Under the pieces are notes generated by a model. It saw only the letters and a program-made list of their open reading frames with translations, made no database searches and was not told the DNA's origin. The translations under genes were made by a program, and so were the position numbers. Shown piece by piece: positions 54,067-62,604 of a DNA stretch of 64,000 nt; position 1 is the first letter of the stretch; each line of letters begins with the position of its first letter. This DNA is from Bacteroidales bacterium (GTDB lineage: Bacteria > Bacteroidota > Bacteroidia > Bacteroidales > UBA932). Location: assembly GCA_015060395.1 (NCBI GenBank), contig SUYP01000002.1, positions 87,074 through 151,073 of the forward strand, in the 5' to 3' direction.

Positions 54067-55770
54067 ATGGAAAGAATCATCGAGTGCGTGCCTAATTTCA
54101 GTGAAGGCCGCAATATGGAAGTCATTGACGCGATTGTCGCATCTATCGAGAAATCAGGAGGTGTAAAGGTACTGGATGTGGATCCGGGTGAGGCTACGAA
54201 CCGTACCGTGGTAACTTTTGTCGGAAGTCCTGAGGCTGTCACAGAGGCTGCCTTCCAGGGAGTGAAGAAAGCAGGAGAACTGATCGATATGCGCCAGCAT
54301 CACGGAGCGCATCCACGTTCAGGTGCCACAGACGTGCTTCCGCTAATTCCGATTTCAGGAATTACCCTTCAGGAGTGTGCCGAACTTGCACGCAAGCTCG
54401 CAGAGCGTATCTACAATGAGCTTGAGATTCCTTGCTACTGCTATGAGGCTGCGGCTCAGAAGCCTGAGAGAAAGAATCTGGCCGTATGCCGTGCAGGTGA
54501 GTATGAGGCGCTTCCTGAGAAGATGGGTGACCCTGACCGTCAGCCTGATTTCGGACCGGGGAAATATACCGAGCGTGCGGCACAGGCTGGTGCCACCAAT
54601 GTAGGAGCACGCGACTTCCTGATCGCCGTCAACTACAACCTCAACACGACATCTACACGCCGTGCCAACGCGATTGCATTCGATGTACGAGAAAAAGGCC
54701 GTCCTAAGAGAGAGGGCAACCCTATCACCGGCAAGATCGTGAAGGATGAGAACGGTAAGAACGTGATGATTCCTGGTACGCTGAAAGGTTGCAAGGCAAT
54801 CGGATGGTTCATAGATGAATACGGCATAGCCCAGGTGTCGATGAATATCACCGACATAAACACTACCCCGCTCCACGTGGCATTTGACGAGGTCTGCAGG
54901 GCAGCCCAGGCCAGAGGTTTGAGAGTCACAGGCACCGAGATAGTCGGTCTTGTGCCGAAGCGTACTCTGATCGAGGCCGGACGCTATTTCCTCGAAAAGC
55001 AGCAGCGTTCTACCGGTATAGCTGAGGAAGAGATTATGAAGATTGCGGTGAAGTCTATGGGTCTTGACGACCTGAAGCCGTTCAACCCTGCAGAGAAGGT
55101 GATCGAATATCTCATTCAGGATGAGAAGGAAGCTGCAGCTCGCGAAAGACTGGTCAGAATGACCTGCAAAGGCTTTGCACACGAGACAGCATCAGAATCA
55201 CCTGCACCGGGTGGCGGATCCATATCAGCTTATATGGGAGCCCTCGGAGCTGCACTCGGCACTATGGTGGCCAACCTTTCATCACACAAGGCCGGCTGGG
55301 ATGCACGCTGGAAAGAGTTCTCTGACTGGGCAGACCAGGGACAGGTGCTGATGTCAAGGCTCCTGGCACTCGTAGATGAAGACACTGCAGCATTCGACAG
55401 GATTATGGCCGCAATCGGTATGCCTAAGGGATCCGATGAGGAGAAGAAAGCACGTGCAGAGGCTCTCGAAGCCGCTACCCTTTATGCTACTGAGGTTCCG
55501 CTCAAGACTATGAAGGCTGCCCTGGAGGTATTCCCTATCGTACGTGCAATGGCTTCTGAAGGCAATCCGGCTTCTGTATCTGATGCCGGAGTTGGGGCAT
55601 TGGCAGCCCGCTCAGCTGTTCTCGGAGCCCAGCTGAATGTACGCATCAACGCCGCAGGCCTGAACGACCGCGAAGCAGCAGAAAGGCTTTGCGCAGAAGC
55701 TGCAGAGATCGCTGCTAAGGCCATAGCTGAAGAGGCAGAGGTTCTCGCAATCGTAAACGAAAAGATATAG
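54067..55770 (+). CDS. ftcD: Bifunctional glutamate formimidoyltransferase / formimidoyl-THF cyclodeaminase
   Basis: The 567-residue fusion has an N-terminal formiminotransferase (ECVPNFSEGRN; MRQHHGAHPRSGATDVLPLIPI with the catalytic His region, about residue 80) to about residue 320, and a C-terminal cyclodeaminase domain starting near 370 (ESPAPGGGSISAYMGALGAALG). It moves the formimino group of the histidine breakdown product to tetrahydrofolate and releases ammonia, giving glutamate and methenyl-THF. It is first in the hut region, in line with hutU. Confidence 0.95.
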   Translation: MERIIECVPNFSEGRNMEVIDAIVASIEKSGGVKVLDVDPGEATNRTVVTFVGSPEAVTEAAFQGVKKAGELIDMRQHHGAHPRSGATDVLPLIPISGITLQECAELARKLAERIYNELEIPCYCYEAAAQKPERKNLAVCRAGEYEALPEKMGDPDRQPDFGPGKYTERAAQAGATNVGARDFLIAVNYNLNTTSTRRANAIAFDVREKGRPKREGNPITGKIVKDENGKNVMIPGTLKGCKAIGWFIDEYGIAQVSMNITDINTTPLHVAFDEVCRAAQARGLRVTGTEIVGLVPKRTLIEAGRYFLEKQQRSTGIAEEEIMKIAVKSMGLDDLKPFNPAEKVIEYLIQDEKEAAARERLVRMTCKGFAHETASESPAPGGGSISAYMGALGAALGTMVANLSSHKAGWDARWKEFSDWADQGQVLMSRLLALVDEDTAAFDRIMAAIGMPKGSDEEKKARAEALEAATLYATEVPLKTMKAALEVFPIVRAMASEGNPASVSDAGVGALAARSAVLGAQLNVRINAAGLNDREAAERLCAEAAEIAAKAIAEEAEVLAIVNEKI

Positions 55771-55774
55771 CAGA

Positions 55775-55845
55775 AGGCTGGCACACAGCAGCCTGACACT
55801 CAACGGCTTACGCCGGACGCCTGCTGCAAAAGGGACGCAGGCATC
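55775..55845 (+). repeat. Two hairpins between ftcD and hutU
   Basis: AGGCTG/CAGCCT (55775-55794) and GACGCCTGC/GCAGGCATC (55816-55845, one mismatch) lie in tandem in the 117-bp gap. Neither has a T-tail, so processing or stability of the ftcD-hutU transcript is as likely as termination. The second shares GATGCCTGC with the hairpin at 49048. Confidence 0.45.
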
Positions 55846-55887
55846 TAAAACAAACGATTGGTTTTCAAACAGTTACTTGACAGAGAT

Positions 55888-57906
55888 ATGAACAGATTCA
55901 AAGAAGATATATTGGCGGGCATACCGGCGGTGCTTCCGGAGCCGAAGCCATACTCGACAGAGGTGAACCACGCGCCGAAGCGCAAGGAGATTCTCAGCGC
56001 AGAGGAGAAGGTGCTGGCGATAAAGAACGCCCTGCGATATTTCCCTGAGGAGCATCACGCGACGCTTGCCGCAGAGTTCGCTCAGGAACTTAAGGACTAC
56101 GGACGCATATATATGTACCGTTTCCGCCCGGATTATGAAATGTACGCACGTCCTATCGACGAGTATCCGGCACAGTCAAGGCAGGCAGCTGCCATTATGG
56201 CTATGATCCAGAACAATCTGGACTACCGCGTGGCGCAGCATCCGCACGAGCTTATCACATACGGAGGCAATGGAGCCGTGTTCCAGAACTGGGCCCAGTA
56301 CCGCCTCGTGATGCAGTATCTGGCAACTATGACGGACGAGCAGACCCTCGTGATGTATTCCGGACATCCGCTCGGACTCTTCCCTAGCCACAAGGATGCG
56401 CCACGCGTGATCGTGACCAACGGAATGGTTATTCCGAATTATTCGAAGCCTGACCACTGGGAAAAGTTCAATGCTCTCGGAGTGTCGCAGTACGGCCAGA
56501 TGACAGCAGGATCATATATGTATATAGGTCCTCAGGGCATCGTGCACGGAACGACCATAACAGTGATGAATGCAGCACGCAAACAGCTCAAGGCCAGAGG
56601 CATAGCAGCTACTGAGGATAATATGAAGGGTATGCTGTTCGTGACCGCCGGGCTCGGAGGAATGTCAGGAGCACAGCCTAAGGCCGGAGTCATTTCAGGC
56701 GTTGTAAGCGTATGCGCCGAGGTCAATCCTCACGCCGCACACAAGAGGCACAGCCAGGGATGGGTGGATGAGATCCACGAAGATCTCGACGAGCTCATTC
56801 CTCGTATCCGCAAGGCGGTTGCAGACAAGGAAGTCGTATCGATAGCATATCAGGGCAATGTGGTGGACCTCTGGGAGAGGCTCGCAGATGAAGATATACA
56901 GGTGGATCTGGGCTCAGACCAGACATCGCTTCACAATCCTTGGGCCGGAGGATATTATCCGGTGGGATACAGCTACGAAGAGTCGAACAGGATGATGGCA
57001 GAAGAGCCGGAGAAGTTCAAGGAATGCGTCCGTGAATCGCTCCGCAGACACGCTGCGGCAGTCAACCGCCTGGCTGACAGGGGAATGTATTTCTTCGACT
57101 ATGGAAACGCCTTCCTCCTCGAGGCATCAAGAGCAGGCGCAGACGTGCTTAAGGAAGACGGACGCTTCCGCTATCCATCTTACGTTCAGGACATTATGGG
57201 CCCTCTTTTCTTCGACTACGGATTCGGTCCGTTCAGATGGGTATGTATGTCGGAAAAGCCGGAAGATCTCGCAAAATCGGATGCATTGGCGGCTAAGGTG
57301 CTGAGGGAGATTATGGTCGAGGCACCGGAGGAGATCCAGGGCCAGATGATGGACAACATCAGATGGATCGAAGAGGCCGGAAGGAACAACCTCGTGGTAG
57401 GCTCGCAGGCACGTATCCTTTATGCCGATTGCGAAGGACGTACAAAGATCGCCCTCGCCTTCAATGAAGCCATCCGAAAGGGCGAAATCACAGCTCCGAT
57501 TGTCCTTGGACGCGATCATCACGACGTATCAGGAACAGACTCGCCTTTCCGCGAGACATCAAATATCTACGACGGATCGCAGTTCTGCGCGGATATGGCC
57601 GTGCATAACGTGATCGGCGACGGATTCCGAGGAGCGACCTGGGTATCCATCCACAACGGCGGCGGAGTCGGCTGGGGCGAGGTTATGAACGGTGGATTCG
57701 GTATGGTGATCGACGGATCGGAGGATTCTGACCGACACATCAGGGAAATGCTTCTGTGGGATGTGAACAATGGCATCGCACGGCGAAGCTGGGCGCGTAA
57801 CGAAGGCGCTATGCACGCGATCAGACGTGAAATGGAGCGCACACCGGGCCTGAAGGTTACCCTGCCTAACATAGCCGATGAGGATATGATCAGGAAACTG
57901 TTCTAA
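55888..57906 (+). CDS. hutU: Urocanate hydratase
   Basis: The 672-residue enzyme uses tightly bound NAD to convert urocanate to imidazolone propionate. Visible features are YGGNGAVFQNWAQYRLVMQYL, YSGHPLGLFPSH, MTAGSYMYIGPQGIVHGTT (NAD-binding) and NGGGVGWGEVMNGGFGMV. It is longer than the 550-residue proteobacterial type, as in Bacteroidetes. The ORF track uses a TTG at 55858; the ATG at 55888 (MNRFKEDILAGIPA) is preferred. Its stop overlaps the convergent Wzi-like gene by 4 bases. Confidence 0.95.
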   Translation: MNRFKEDILAGIPAVLPEPKPYSTEVNHAPKRKEILSAEEKVLAIKNALRYFPEEHHATLAAEFAQELKDYGRIYMYRFRPDYEMYARPIDEYPAQSRQAAAIMAMIQNNLDYRVAQHPHELITYGGNGAVFQNWAQYRLVMQYLATMTDEQTLVMYSGHPLGLFPSHKDAPRVIVTNGMVIPNYSKPDHWEKFNALGVSQYGQMTAGSYMYIGPQGIVHGTTITVMNAARKQLKARGIAATEDNMKGMLFVTAGLGGMSGAQPKAGVISGVVSVCAEVNPHAAHKRHSQGWVDEIHEDLDELIPRIRKAVADKEVVSIAYQGNVVDLWERLADEDIQVDLGSDQTSLHNPWAGGYYPVGYSYEESNRMMAEEPEKFKECVRESLRRHAAAVNRLADRGMYFFDYGNAFLLEASRAGADVLKEDGRFRYPSYVQDIMGPLFFDYGFGPFRWVCMSEKPEDLAKSDALAAKVLREIMVEAPEEIQGQMMDNIRWIEEAGRNNLVVGSQARILYADCEGRTKIALAFNEAIRKGEITAPIVLGRDHHDVSGTDSPFRETSNIYDGSQFCADMAVHNVIGDGFRGATWVSIHNGGGVGWGEVMNGGFGMVIDGSEDSDRHIREMLLWDVNNGIARRSWARNEGAMHAIRREMERTPGLKVTLPNIADEDMIRKLF

Positions 57907-59426
57907 GGTCTCCGGAAAGATCCGCCATAAAGGACCCGGAGGCTGAGGCCGGCGCTGTTGCGATAGACCTTGCCGAAATCGCCGTAGGCTCCGATGGCGA
58001 AAGTCAAGGGAATATTCGTCACTTGTTCTCCAAGTTCCACTTCGAGGGCAAGTGACAATTGTTTAGGGCGTGAGGCGAAGAAACTGTCGTCCTTATCTGA
58101 ATATCTTCCCCAGTTGCTGCTGAATGTAGCTCGAAACGAATACGGAACAGGGCCGGCGAGTCCCTTTATGCCGAAATGATGGGCCCTGACACGGTTGCAG
58201 ATCAAACCCATAGTGACCCCCTTGTCATCCGGAGCGAAAGGTATCATCAGAGGCAGTCCCATTGCACGTCCGAAATATGTCCAGCCCGAACGATATTCAC
58301 CATTGTTGAAATAATTGTCAAGTCCTCCCTGTACGAATCTGCCATAATAATGATGATCCGGATCCTGCCAATAGACATATTTGCCGTAATCCTTTGTCAT
58401 TTCCTCTTCAGTAGCAGGCCTATCGTGAACAGGACCCGATTGCCAGGTCGTGTGTATATATTCATATAGGACGTCCGTAACAAATGACGTCCTGTCATTG
58501 AAGGAAAACTTCAATGTATATACGCCGTCAGGGATAGGCTCGTTCTTTATGATCTGACCTCCGTCATCGAAAGGCATATCGTATTGAAAATTCATTGTAA
58601 ATGCAGAGGCTCTCCAGGTAATACGTATATATTCCCTGCCAAGGTGATTGCCCAAGGCATTAAGCTGATCGGAAAGGGTAGCTCCAGCACCACCTCGCTG
58701 CGCCAGAATTACCCTGATATAGTCCCTGAATGATGAAGGGCGCACCCCTGTCTCAGGCGAGGTACCGCCCCACTGGACCCAATGATCCAGGCCGGCCTCG
58801 AAGTCAACCTTCCTGCCTAGAGCGACCTTGAAAGCCAGGGACTTGTTGTGTATCATCGTGCCGCGGACATAGCGGTTGTCAAGAGTCTGATAATGAGCGA
58901 AATTGCCCCTGACGCCGAACCAATGTCCCTTTTCGAAATAGATCCAGTCGGACCAGGCGTTGATTCCGGGCATATTCCGGGCGTTTCCGGTAAACATTAT
59001 ATTTCCTCCGGTGACGGATAGGTCGCCGAATTCTCTGATTCTGGGCTTCATTCCGATATCAAGATGGAGCATCTTCCAGCTTCCGGATATATATAGCCTG
59101 TCAACGAAGCCTTTAACTCCCCTGCTGTTCCAGGGACCTGCCGTGATAGCCTGGCCTACGAGGTTTGCTCCGGCATCCATACGGATTCCGTTCACGGATT
59201 CATATCTGAAATCAGCTCCGGCCGACAAGATTGCAGCAGATGTATATGGCATAATTCCGTCATATCCGGTTCTTTGCCAGAAAGGCAGATAATCCCCGGT
59301 CCCGCCGTTCATATACAGATCTGCATTCCAGTCCACCTTCCATCCCGGCTGGGCATTAGTAAGGACACAGAGCAGCAGAGATGTCAGAAACGATGATATA
59401 TGCAATAGGCAATTATTTCCATTCAT
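57903..59426 (-). CDS. Wzi-like capsule assembly / outer membrane beta-barrel protein
   Basis: The 507-residue product begins MNGNNCLLHISSFLTSLLLCVLTNAQ, a signal peptide, and continues as an 18-strand-like barrel with many aromatic girdles (WKVDWNADLYMNGGTGDYLPFWQ; WSDWIYFEKGHWFGVRG; YWQDPDHHYYGRFVQGGLDNYFNNGEYRSGW). This pattern matches the capsule assembly Wzi family, which holds polysaccharide at the cell surface. The ORF track start at 59507 would overlap hutH, so the ATG at 59426 before the signal peptide is preferred. It is inserted, on the opposite strand, between hutU and hutH; no capsule genes are nearby. Confidence 0.72.
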   Translation of the reverse strand: MNGNNCLLHISSFLTSLLLCVLTNAQPGWKVDWNADLYMNGGTGDYLPFWQRTGYDGIMPYTSAAILSAGADFRYESVNGIRMDAGANLVGQAITAGPWNSRGVKGFVDRLYISGSWKMLHLDIGMKPRIREFGDLSVTGGNIMFTGNARNMPGINAWSDWIYFEKGHWFGVRGNFAHYQTLDNRYVRGTMIHNKSLAFKVALGRKVDFEAGLDHWVQWGGTSPETGVRPSSFRDYIRVILAQRGGAGATLSDQLNALGNHLGREYIRITWRASAFTMNFQYDMPFDDGGQIIKNEPIPDGVYTLKFSFNDRTSFVTDVLYEYIHTTWQSGPVHDRPATEEEMTKDYGKYVYWQDPDHHYYGRFVQGGLDNYFNNGEYRSGWTYFGRAMGLPLMIPFAPDDKGVTMGLICNRVRAHHFGIKGLAGPVPYSFRATFSSNWGRYSDKDDSFFASRPKQLSLALEVELGEQVTNIPLTFAIGAYGDFGKVYRNSAGLSLRVLYGGSFRRP

Positions 59427-59431
59427 ACCGG

Positions 59432-59460
59432 CAAATATAACCATATATTTCATATCTTTG
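59432..59460. promoter_or_regulatory. Divergent -7 elements between Wzi-like gene and hutH
   Basis: TATCTTTG (59453-59460, plus) lies 26 bases before the hutH ATG and TATATTTG (59439-59432, minus) only 5 bases before the Wzi-like ATG. No clear -33 boxes are seen; the minus-strand element would give a near-leaderless message. Confidence 0.45.
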
Positions 59461-59486
59461 TGTGATTTAATAACATCTGAGACAAT

Positions 59487-60968
59487 ATGGACCATATAAT
59501 TTCGCACAAGAAACTCACTATCGACTATGTAAAGACACTTATTGACGGGAATGCTCGTCTGGAGCTCGGAAAGGAAGCTGAGGCTGCTATCGTAAAATGC
59601 CGTAAGTTCCTGGACACCAAGATGGAAGACATCGGAAGGCCCGTATATGGAGTGACTACCGGATTCGGCTCGTTATGCAATATATCCATTCCTGCCGAAG
59701 ACCTATCCCAGCTGCAGCACAACCTCGTGATGTCACACGCCTGCGGCACCGGTGAGACAGTTCGTCCTGAGATCGTGAAGCTTATGCTTCTCCTTAAGAT
59801 CCAGTCGCTTTCGTACGGATATTCAGGCGTACAGCTTGTGACTGTCCAGCGTCTTATCGATATGTTCAACAACGACATTCTGCCTGTGGTGTATCAGCAG
59901 GGTTCTCTCGGAGCATCCGGCGACCTCGCTCCGCTCGCCCACCTCTGTCTGCCGCTTATCGGTATGGGAGAAGTGAACTACAAGGGAGAAGTCCGTCAGG
60001 CTGCAGAACTCTGGAAGGAGCTGGGCTGGGAGCCGATCAGACTCCAGTCGAAGGAGGGTCTGGCCCTTCTGAACGGCACGCAGTTTATGAGCGCGCACGC
60101 AGTGTGGTCGCTGATCCAGGCGGAGAGGCTTTCTGACTGGGCCGACAAGATTGGAGCTATGTCACTTGATGCATACGACGGCCGTATAGAGCCGTTCTAC
60201 CCTCAGGTACACGAGGTGAGGGCACACAAGGGCCAGATAGAGACCGCCGCACGCATCAGAGAGCTCCTCGAGGGCAGCGAGATCATCAAGCAGAAGAAGG
60301 TGCACGTACAGGATCCATATTCTTTCCGCTGCATTCCTCAGGTGCACGGAGCCAGCAAGGATACCATCAGATATGTCAAGTCTGTCATCGAGATCGAAAT
60401 CAACAGCGCGACCGACAATCCTACCGTTTTCCCTGACGAGGATATGATCATTTCTGCCGGAAATTTCCACGGACAGCCTATAGCCATTCCGATGGATATG
60501 CTCACCCTAGCGCTTTCAGAGCTTTCCAATATTTCGGAGAGACGTATATATAAGCTCATATCGGGCCAGAGAGGCCTTCCTAACTTCCTCGTGGCGAAGC
60601 CGGGTCTGAACAGCGGATTTATGATTCCGCAATATACTGCTGCATCTATCGTCAGCCAGAGCAAGGGTCTGTGTATGCCTGCGTCGGCTGATTCTATTCC
60701 GTCTTCTCAGGGTCAGGAGGATCACGTGAGTATGGGTGCGAATGCGGCTACCAAGCTTGTGCGCGTGGTGGAGAATACGGAGCGTGTGCTTGCCATCGAG
60801 CTTTTCAATGCGGCTCAGGCTCTGGAGTTCCGCAGGCCGCTGAGGTCATCGTGGAGCATCGAGAAGATATTTGCGGGCTATCGAAAGGTGGTTCCTTTCA
60901 TCGATGATGACCGTTATATGCATCCGCTCATTGAAGCATCGGTAGAGTTCTTGAAGTATTCTAAATAA
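59487..60968 (+). CDS. hutH: Histidine ammonia-lyase
   Basis: The 493-residue enzyme deaminates histidine to urocanate. The MIO cofactor tripeptide Ala-Ser-Gly is in QGSLGASGDLAPLAHLCLPLIG (about residue 145), and VTTGFGSLCNISIPA, NGTQFMSAHA and the conserved SIPSSQGQEDHVSMG support the family. First enzyme of the pathway, separated from hutU by the opposite-strand Wzi-like gene; its own promoter is proposed at 59453. Confidence 0.96.
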   Translation: MDHIISHKKLTIDYVKTLIDGNARLELGKEAEAAIVKCRKFLDTKMEDIGRPVYGVTTGFGSLCNISIPAEDLSQLQHNLVMSHACGTGETVRPEIVKLMLLLKIQSLSYGYSGVQLVTVQRLIDMFNNDILPVVYQQGSLGASGDLAPLAHLCLPLIGMGEVNYKGEVRQAAELWKELGWEPIRLQSKEGLALLNGTQFMSAHAVWSLIQAERLSDWADKIGAMSLDAYDGRIEPFYPQVHEVRAHKGQIETAARIRELLEGSEIIKQKKVHVQDPYSFRCIPQVHGASKDTIRYVKSVIEIEINSATDNPTVFPDEDMIISAGNFHGQPIAIPMDMLTLALSELSNISERRIYKLISGQRGLPNFLVAKPGLNSGFMIPQYTAASIVSQSKGLCMPASADSIPSSQGQEDHVSMGANAATKLVRVVENTERVLAIELFNAAQALEFRRPLRSSWSIEKIFAGYRKVVPFIDDDRYMHPLIEASVEFLKYSK

Positions 60969-60984
60969 TTAACTAATAGCGAGT

Positions 60985-61029
60985 TATCCGTTCTACGTGC
61001 CTCACTTTAGGGAGCACGTAGAACGGGTA
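60985..61029 (+). repeat. 16-bp hairpin between hutH and hutI
   Basis: CCGTTCTACGTGC and its exact complement (61014-61026) enclose a 13-base loop, extended by three more pairs including one T-G. There is no T-run after it, so it looks more like a REP-type or mRNA-stabilising hairpin than a terminator; hutI begins 41 bases later. Confidence 0.6.
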
Positions 61030-61069
61030 GAGTGCTGATATACAGCAGATTAACTTTCTTCGGGGCTAT

Positions 61070-62386
61070 ATGAAGACAATAATATACAATATAGGGACAT
61101 TGGCGGGGATACTGCCGGAGGGAGTCCTGAAGCTGGAGGGCGAGGAGATGAAGCAGGTGGAGTGCATCGAGGATGCGTATCTGGTGATCGAGGATGGGGT
61201 TATCTCCGAATTCGGGGAGGCTTCCGGACACTGTTGTACCGGAGACAACCCCTCCCGCTTCGCGGGTCCCTCCCCCTGCGGCCAGGGGGGTAGCACGGTC
61301 TCCGGTACAACAGTGTCCGGAAGCTGCGAGCCAAAGATTGAGTATATAGACGCGAAGGGAGGATTTGTGCTGCCTTGTTTCTGCGACAGCCATACGCATA
61401 TAGTTTATGCCGGATGCCGTGACGGAGAGTTCCGAGACAAGATTGCAGGACTGAGCTATGAAGAGATTGCGGCACGAGGAGGCGGAATCCTGAATTCGGC
61501 CGATCTTCTTCACAACACTTCAGAGGATGAGCTTTACAGGCAGTCGATGGAGAGAGTGAACGAGATTATGGCTATGGGTACCGGAGCTGTGGAGATCAAG
61601 AGCGGCTACGGACTGACCGTCGAAGATGAGCTGAAGATGCTCAGAGTCATAAAGAGGATCAAGGAGACAGCACCAATCACCGTGAAGGCGAATTTCCTTG
61701 GCGCGCACGCTGTAGGCAGGGCATATAGAGGACGTCAGAGCGAGTATGTAGATCTGGTCTGCGACGAAATGCTCCCGAAAGTGGCAGAAGAAGGCCTTGC
61801 AGACTTCGTTGACGTGTTCTGCGACACTGGGTTCTTCACAGTGGAAGAAACGGCCAGAATCCTCGAAAAAGCAGCAAAATACGGCATTCGTCCGAAGATC
61901 CACGCAAACGAGCTGGAGGTTTCCGGCGGAGTGCAGGTGGGAGTGAAATATGACGCGCTTTCCGTGGACCATCTGGAGAAGACTACGGATGCCGAGATAG
62001 AGGCTCTGCGTGGAAGCGGCACAATGCCTACGATGCTTCCGGGATGCTCGTTCTTCCTCGGACTGCCATACGGAAGGGCAAAGGATTATATCGAGGCCGG
62101 ACTTCCTGTGGCACTGGCATCAGACTACAACCCAGGATCAAGCCCTAGCGGAAATATGCGCTTCGTGATGGCTCTGGGATGCATCAAGATGCGTCTCACA
62201 CCAGAGCAGTCCCTCAATGCCTGCACCATCAACTCCGCATACGCAATGGGAGTCAGCGACATCCTTGGCTCGATTACGGTCGGCAAGAAAGCCAACCTCA
62301 TCATCACAAAGCCGGTTCCGTCTCTAGCCTTCATTCCTTACAGCCACCAGACACCGGTGATTGAGAGGGTTATCATCTCAGAATAA
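61070..62386 (+). CDS. hutI: Imidazolonepropionase carrying an in-frame palindromic insertion
   Basis: The 438-residue amidohydrolase opens the ring of imidazolone propionate to give formimino-glutamate. Metal-binding and active-site features are PCFCDSHTHIVYAG (His-x-His, about residues 108-110), RPKIHANELEVSGGVQVGV and ALASDYNPGSSPSGNMRF. Residues 51-85 (ASGHCCTGDNPSRF...TVSG), between strand VISEFGE and strand EYIDAKGGFVLP, are coded by a 105-bp perfect-armed palindrome and are cysteine- and glycine-rich, unlike the rest of the protein. The frame is kept and all catalytic motifs are intact, so activity is probably retained. Confidence 0.93.
   Translation: MKTIIYNIGTLAGILPEGVLKLEGEEMKQVECIEDAYLVIEDGVISEFGEASGHCCTGDNPSRFAGPSPCGQGGSTVSGTTVSGSCEPKIEYIDAKGGFVLPCFCDSHTHIVYAGCRDGEFRDKIAGLSYEEIAARGGGILNSADLLHNTSEDELYRQSMERVNEIMAMGTGAVEIKSGYGLTVEDELKMLRVIKRIKETAPITVKANFLGAHAVGRAYRGRQSEYVDLVCDEMLPKVAEEGLADFVDVFCDTGFFTVEETARILEKAAKYGIRPKIHANELEVSGGVQVGVKYDALSVDHLEKTTDAEIEALRGSGTMPTMLPGCSFFLGLPYGRAKDYIEAGLPVALASDYNPGSSPSGNMRFVMALGCIKMRLTPEQSLNACTINSAYAMGVSDILGSITVGKKANLIITKPVPSLAFIPYSHQTPVIERVIISE
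61220..61324. repeat. 105-bp palindromic element inserted in hutI
   Basis: Left arm 61220-61246 (GCTTCCGGACACTGTTGTAC...) and right arm 61298-61324 are exact reverse complements over 27 bases. The 51-base centre holds two more hairpins, CCCGC-TTC-GCGGG and CCCCCTGCGGCCAGGGGG. The element starts exactly at a codon boundary and is 35 codons long. The centre and the right inner flank (GGTAGCACGGTC) resemble the truB element read on its minus strand (GGTGGCACGGTC). Confidence 0.88.
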
Positions 62387-62403
62387 AGGGCCCGCTGCTC
62401 TGA

Positions 62404-62478
62404 TCCGTGGAAAATGTATGGATTCCGGATGAGGTCGGCAGCATTGCTGACTTCATCCGGGATTTCATTAAATTCTAA
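62404..62478 (+). pseudogene. Possible 3' remnant of a gene related to the one at the right edge
   Basis: The frame from 62404 reads VENVWIPDEVGSIADFIRDFIKF then stops, with no start codon fitting a gene. The segment PDEVGSIADFIRD resembles PDDLDQFADLVRE at the C-terminus of the partial minus-strand gene at 63859. The same bases form the hairpin at 62425-62460, so the likeness could instead reflect a shared repeat. Confidence 0.25.
62425..62460. repeat. REP-like hairpin left of the RAYT gene
   Basis: CCGGATGAGGTCGGC pairs over 15 bases (two G-U) with GCTGACTTCATCCGG around the loop AGCATT. The motif CCGGAYGAGGTCGGC recurs at 63883-63897 on the other side of the transposase. Confidence 0.5.
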
Positions 62479-62530
62479 GGATGAGGTTCATTTTTTCCAG
62501 AGCAGAAGAACTGATTTCGATTTTTTCTTC

Positions 62531-62538
62531 TATATTTG
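62531..62538 (+). promoter_or_regulatory. -7 element upstream of the small unknown gene
   Basis: TATATTTG matches TAnnTTTG and is followed by possible ATG starts at 62579 and 62605. No exact TTTG at -33. Confidence 0.4.
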
Positions 62539-62564
62539 TCAATCATAGGACTATTCTGGTTCGC

Positions 62565-62581
62565 CATCCACGATCAAATGG
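62565..62581 (+). repeat. Left copy of 17-bp direct repeat flanking the RAYT region
   Basis: CATCCACGATCAAATGG here and CATCCACGATCAGATGG at 63817-63833 differ by one base and are in direct orientation, bracketing the small unknown gene and the transposase. Confidence 0.55.
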
Positions 62582-62604
62582 CAAGGACTTATAAACATTT
62601 GATT

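Noticed and set aside
55858-55887. TTG start for hutU ten codons upstream of the ATG
   Set aside because: The ATG at 55888 fits the family start better and the TTG follows directly on a hairpin region.
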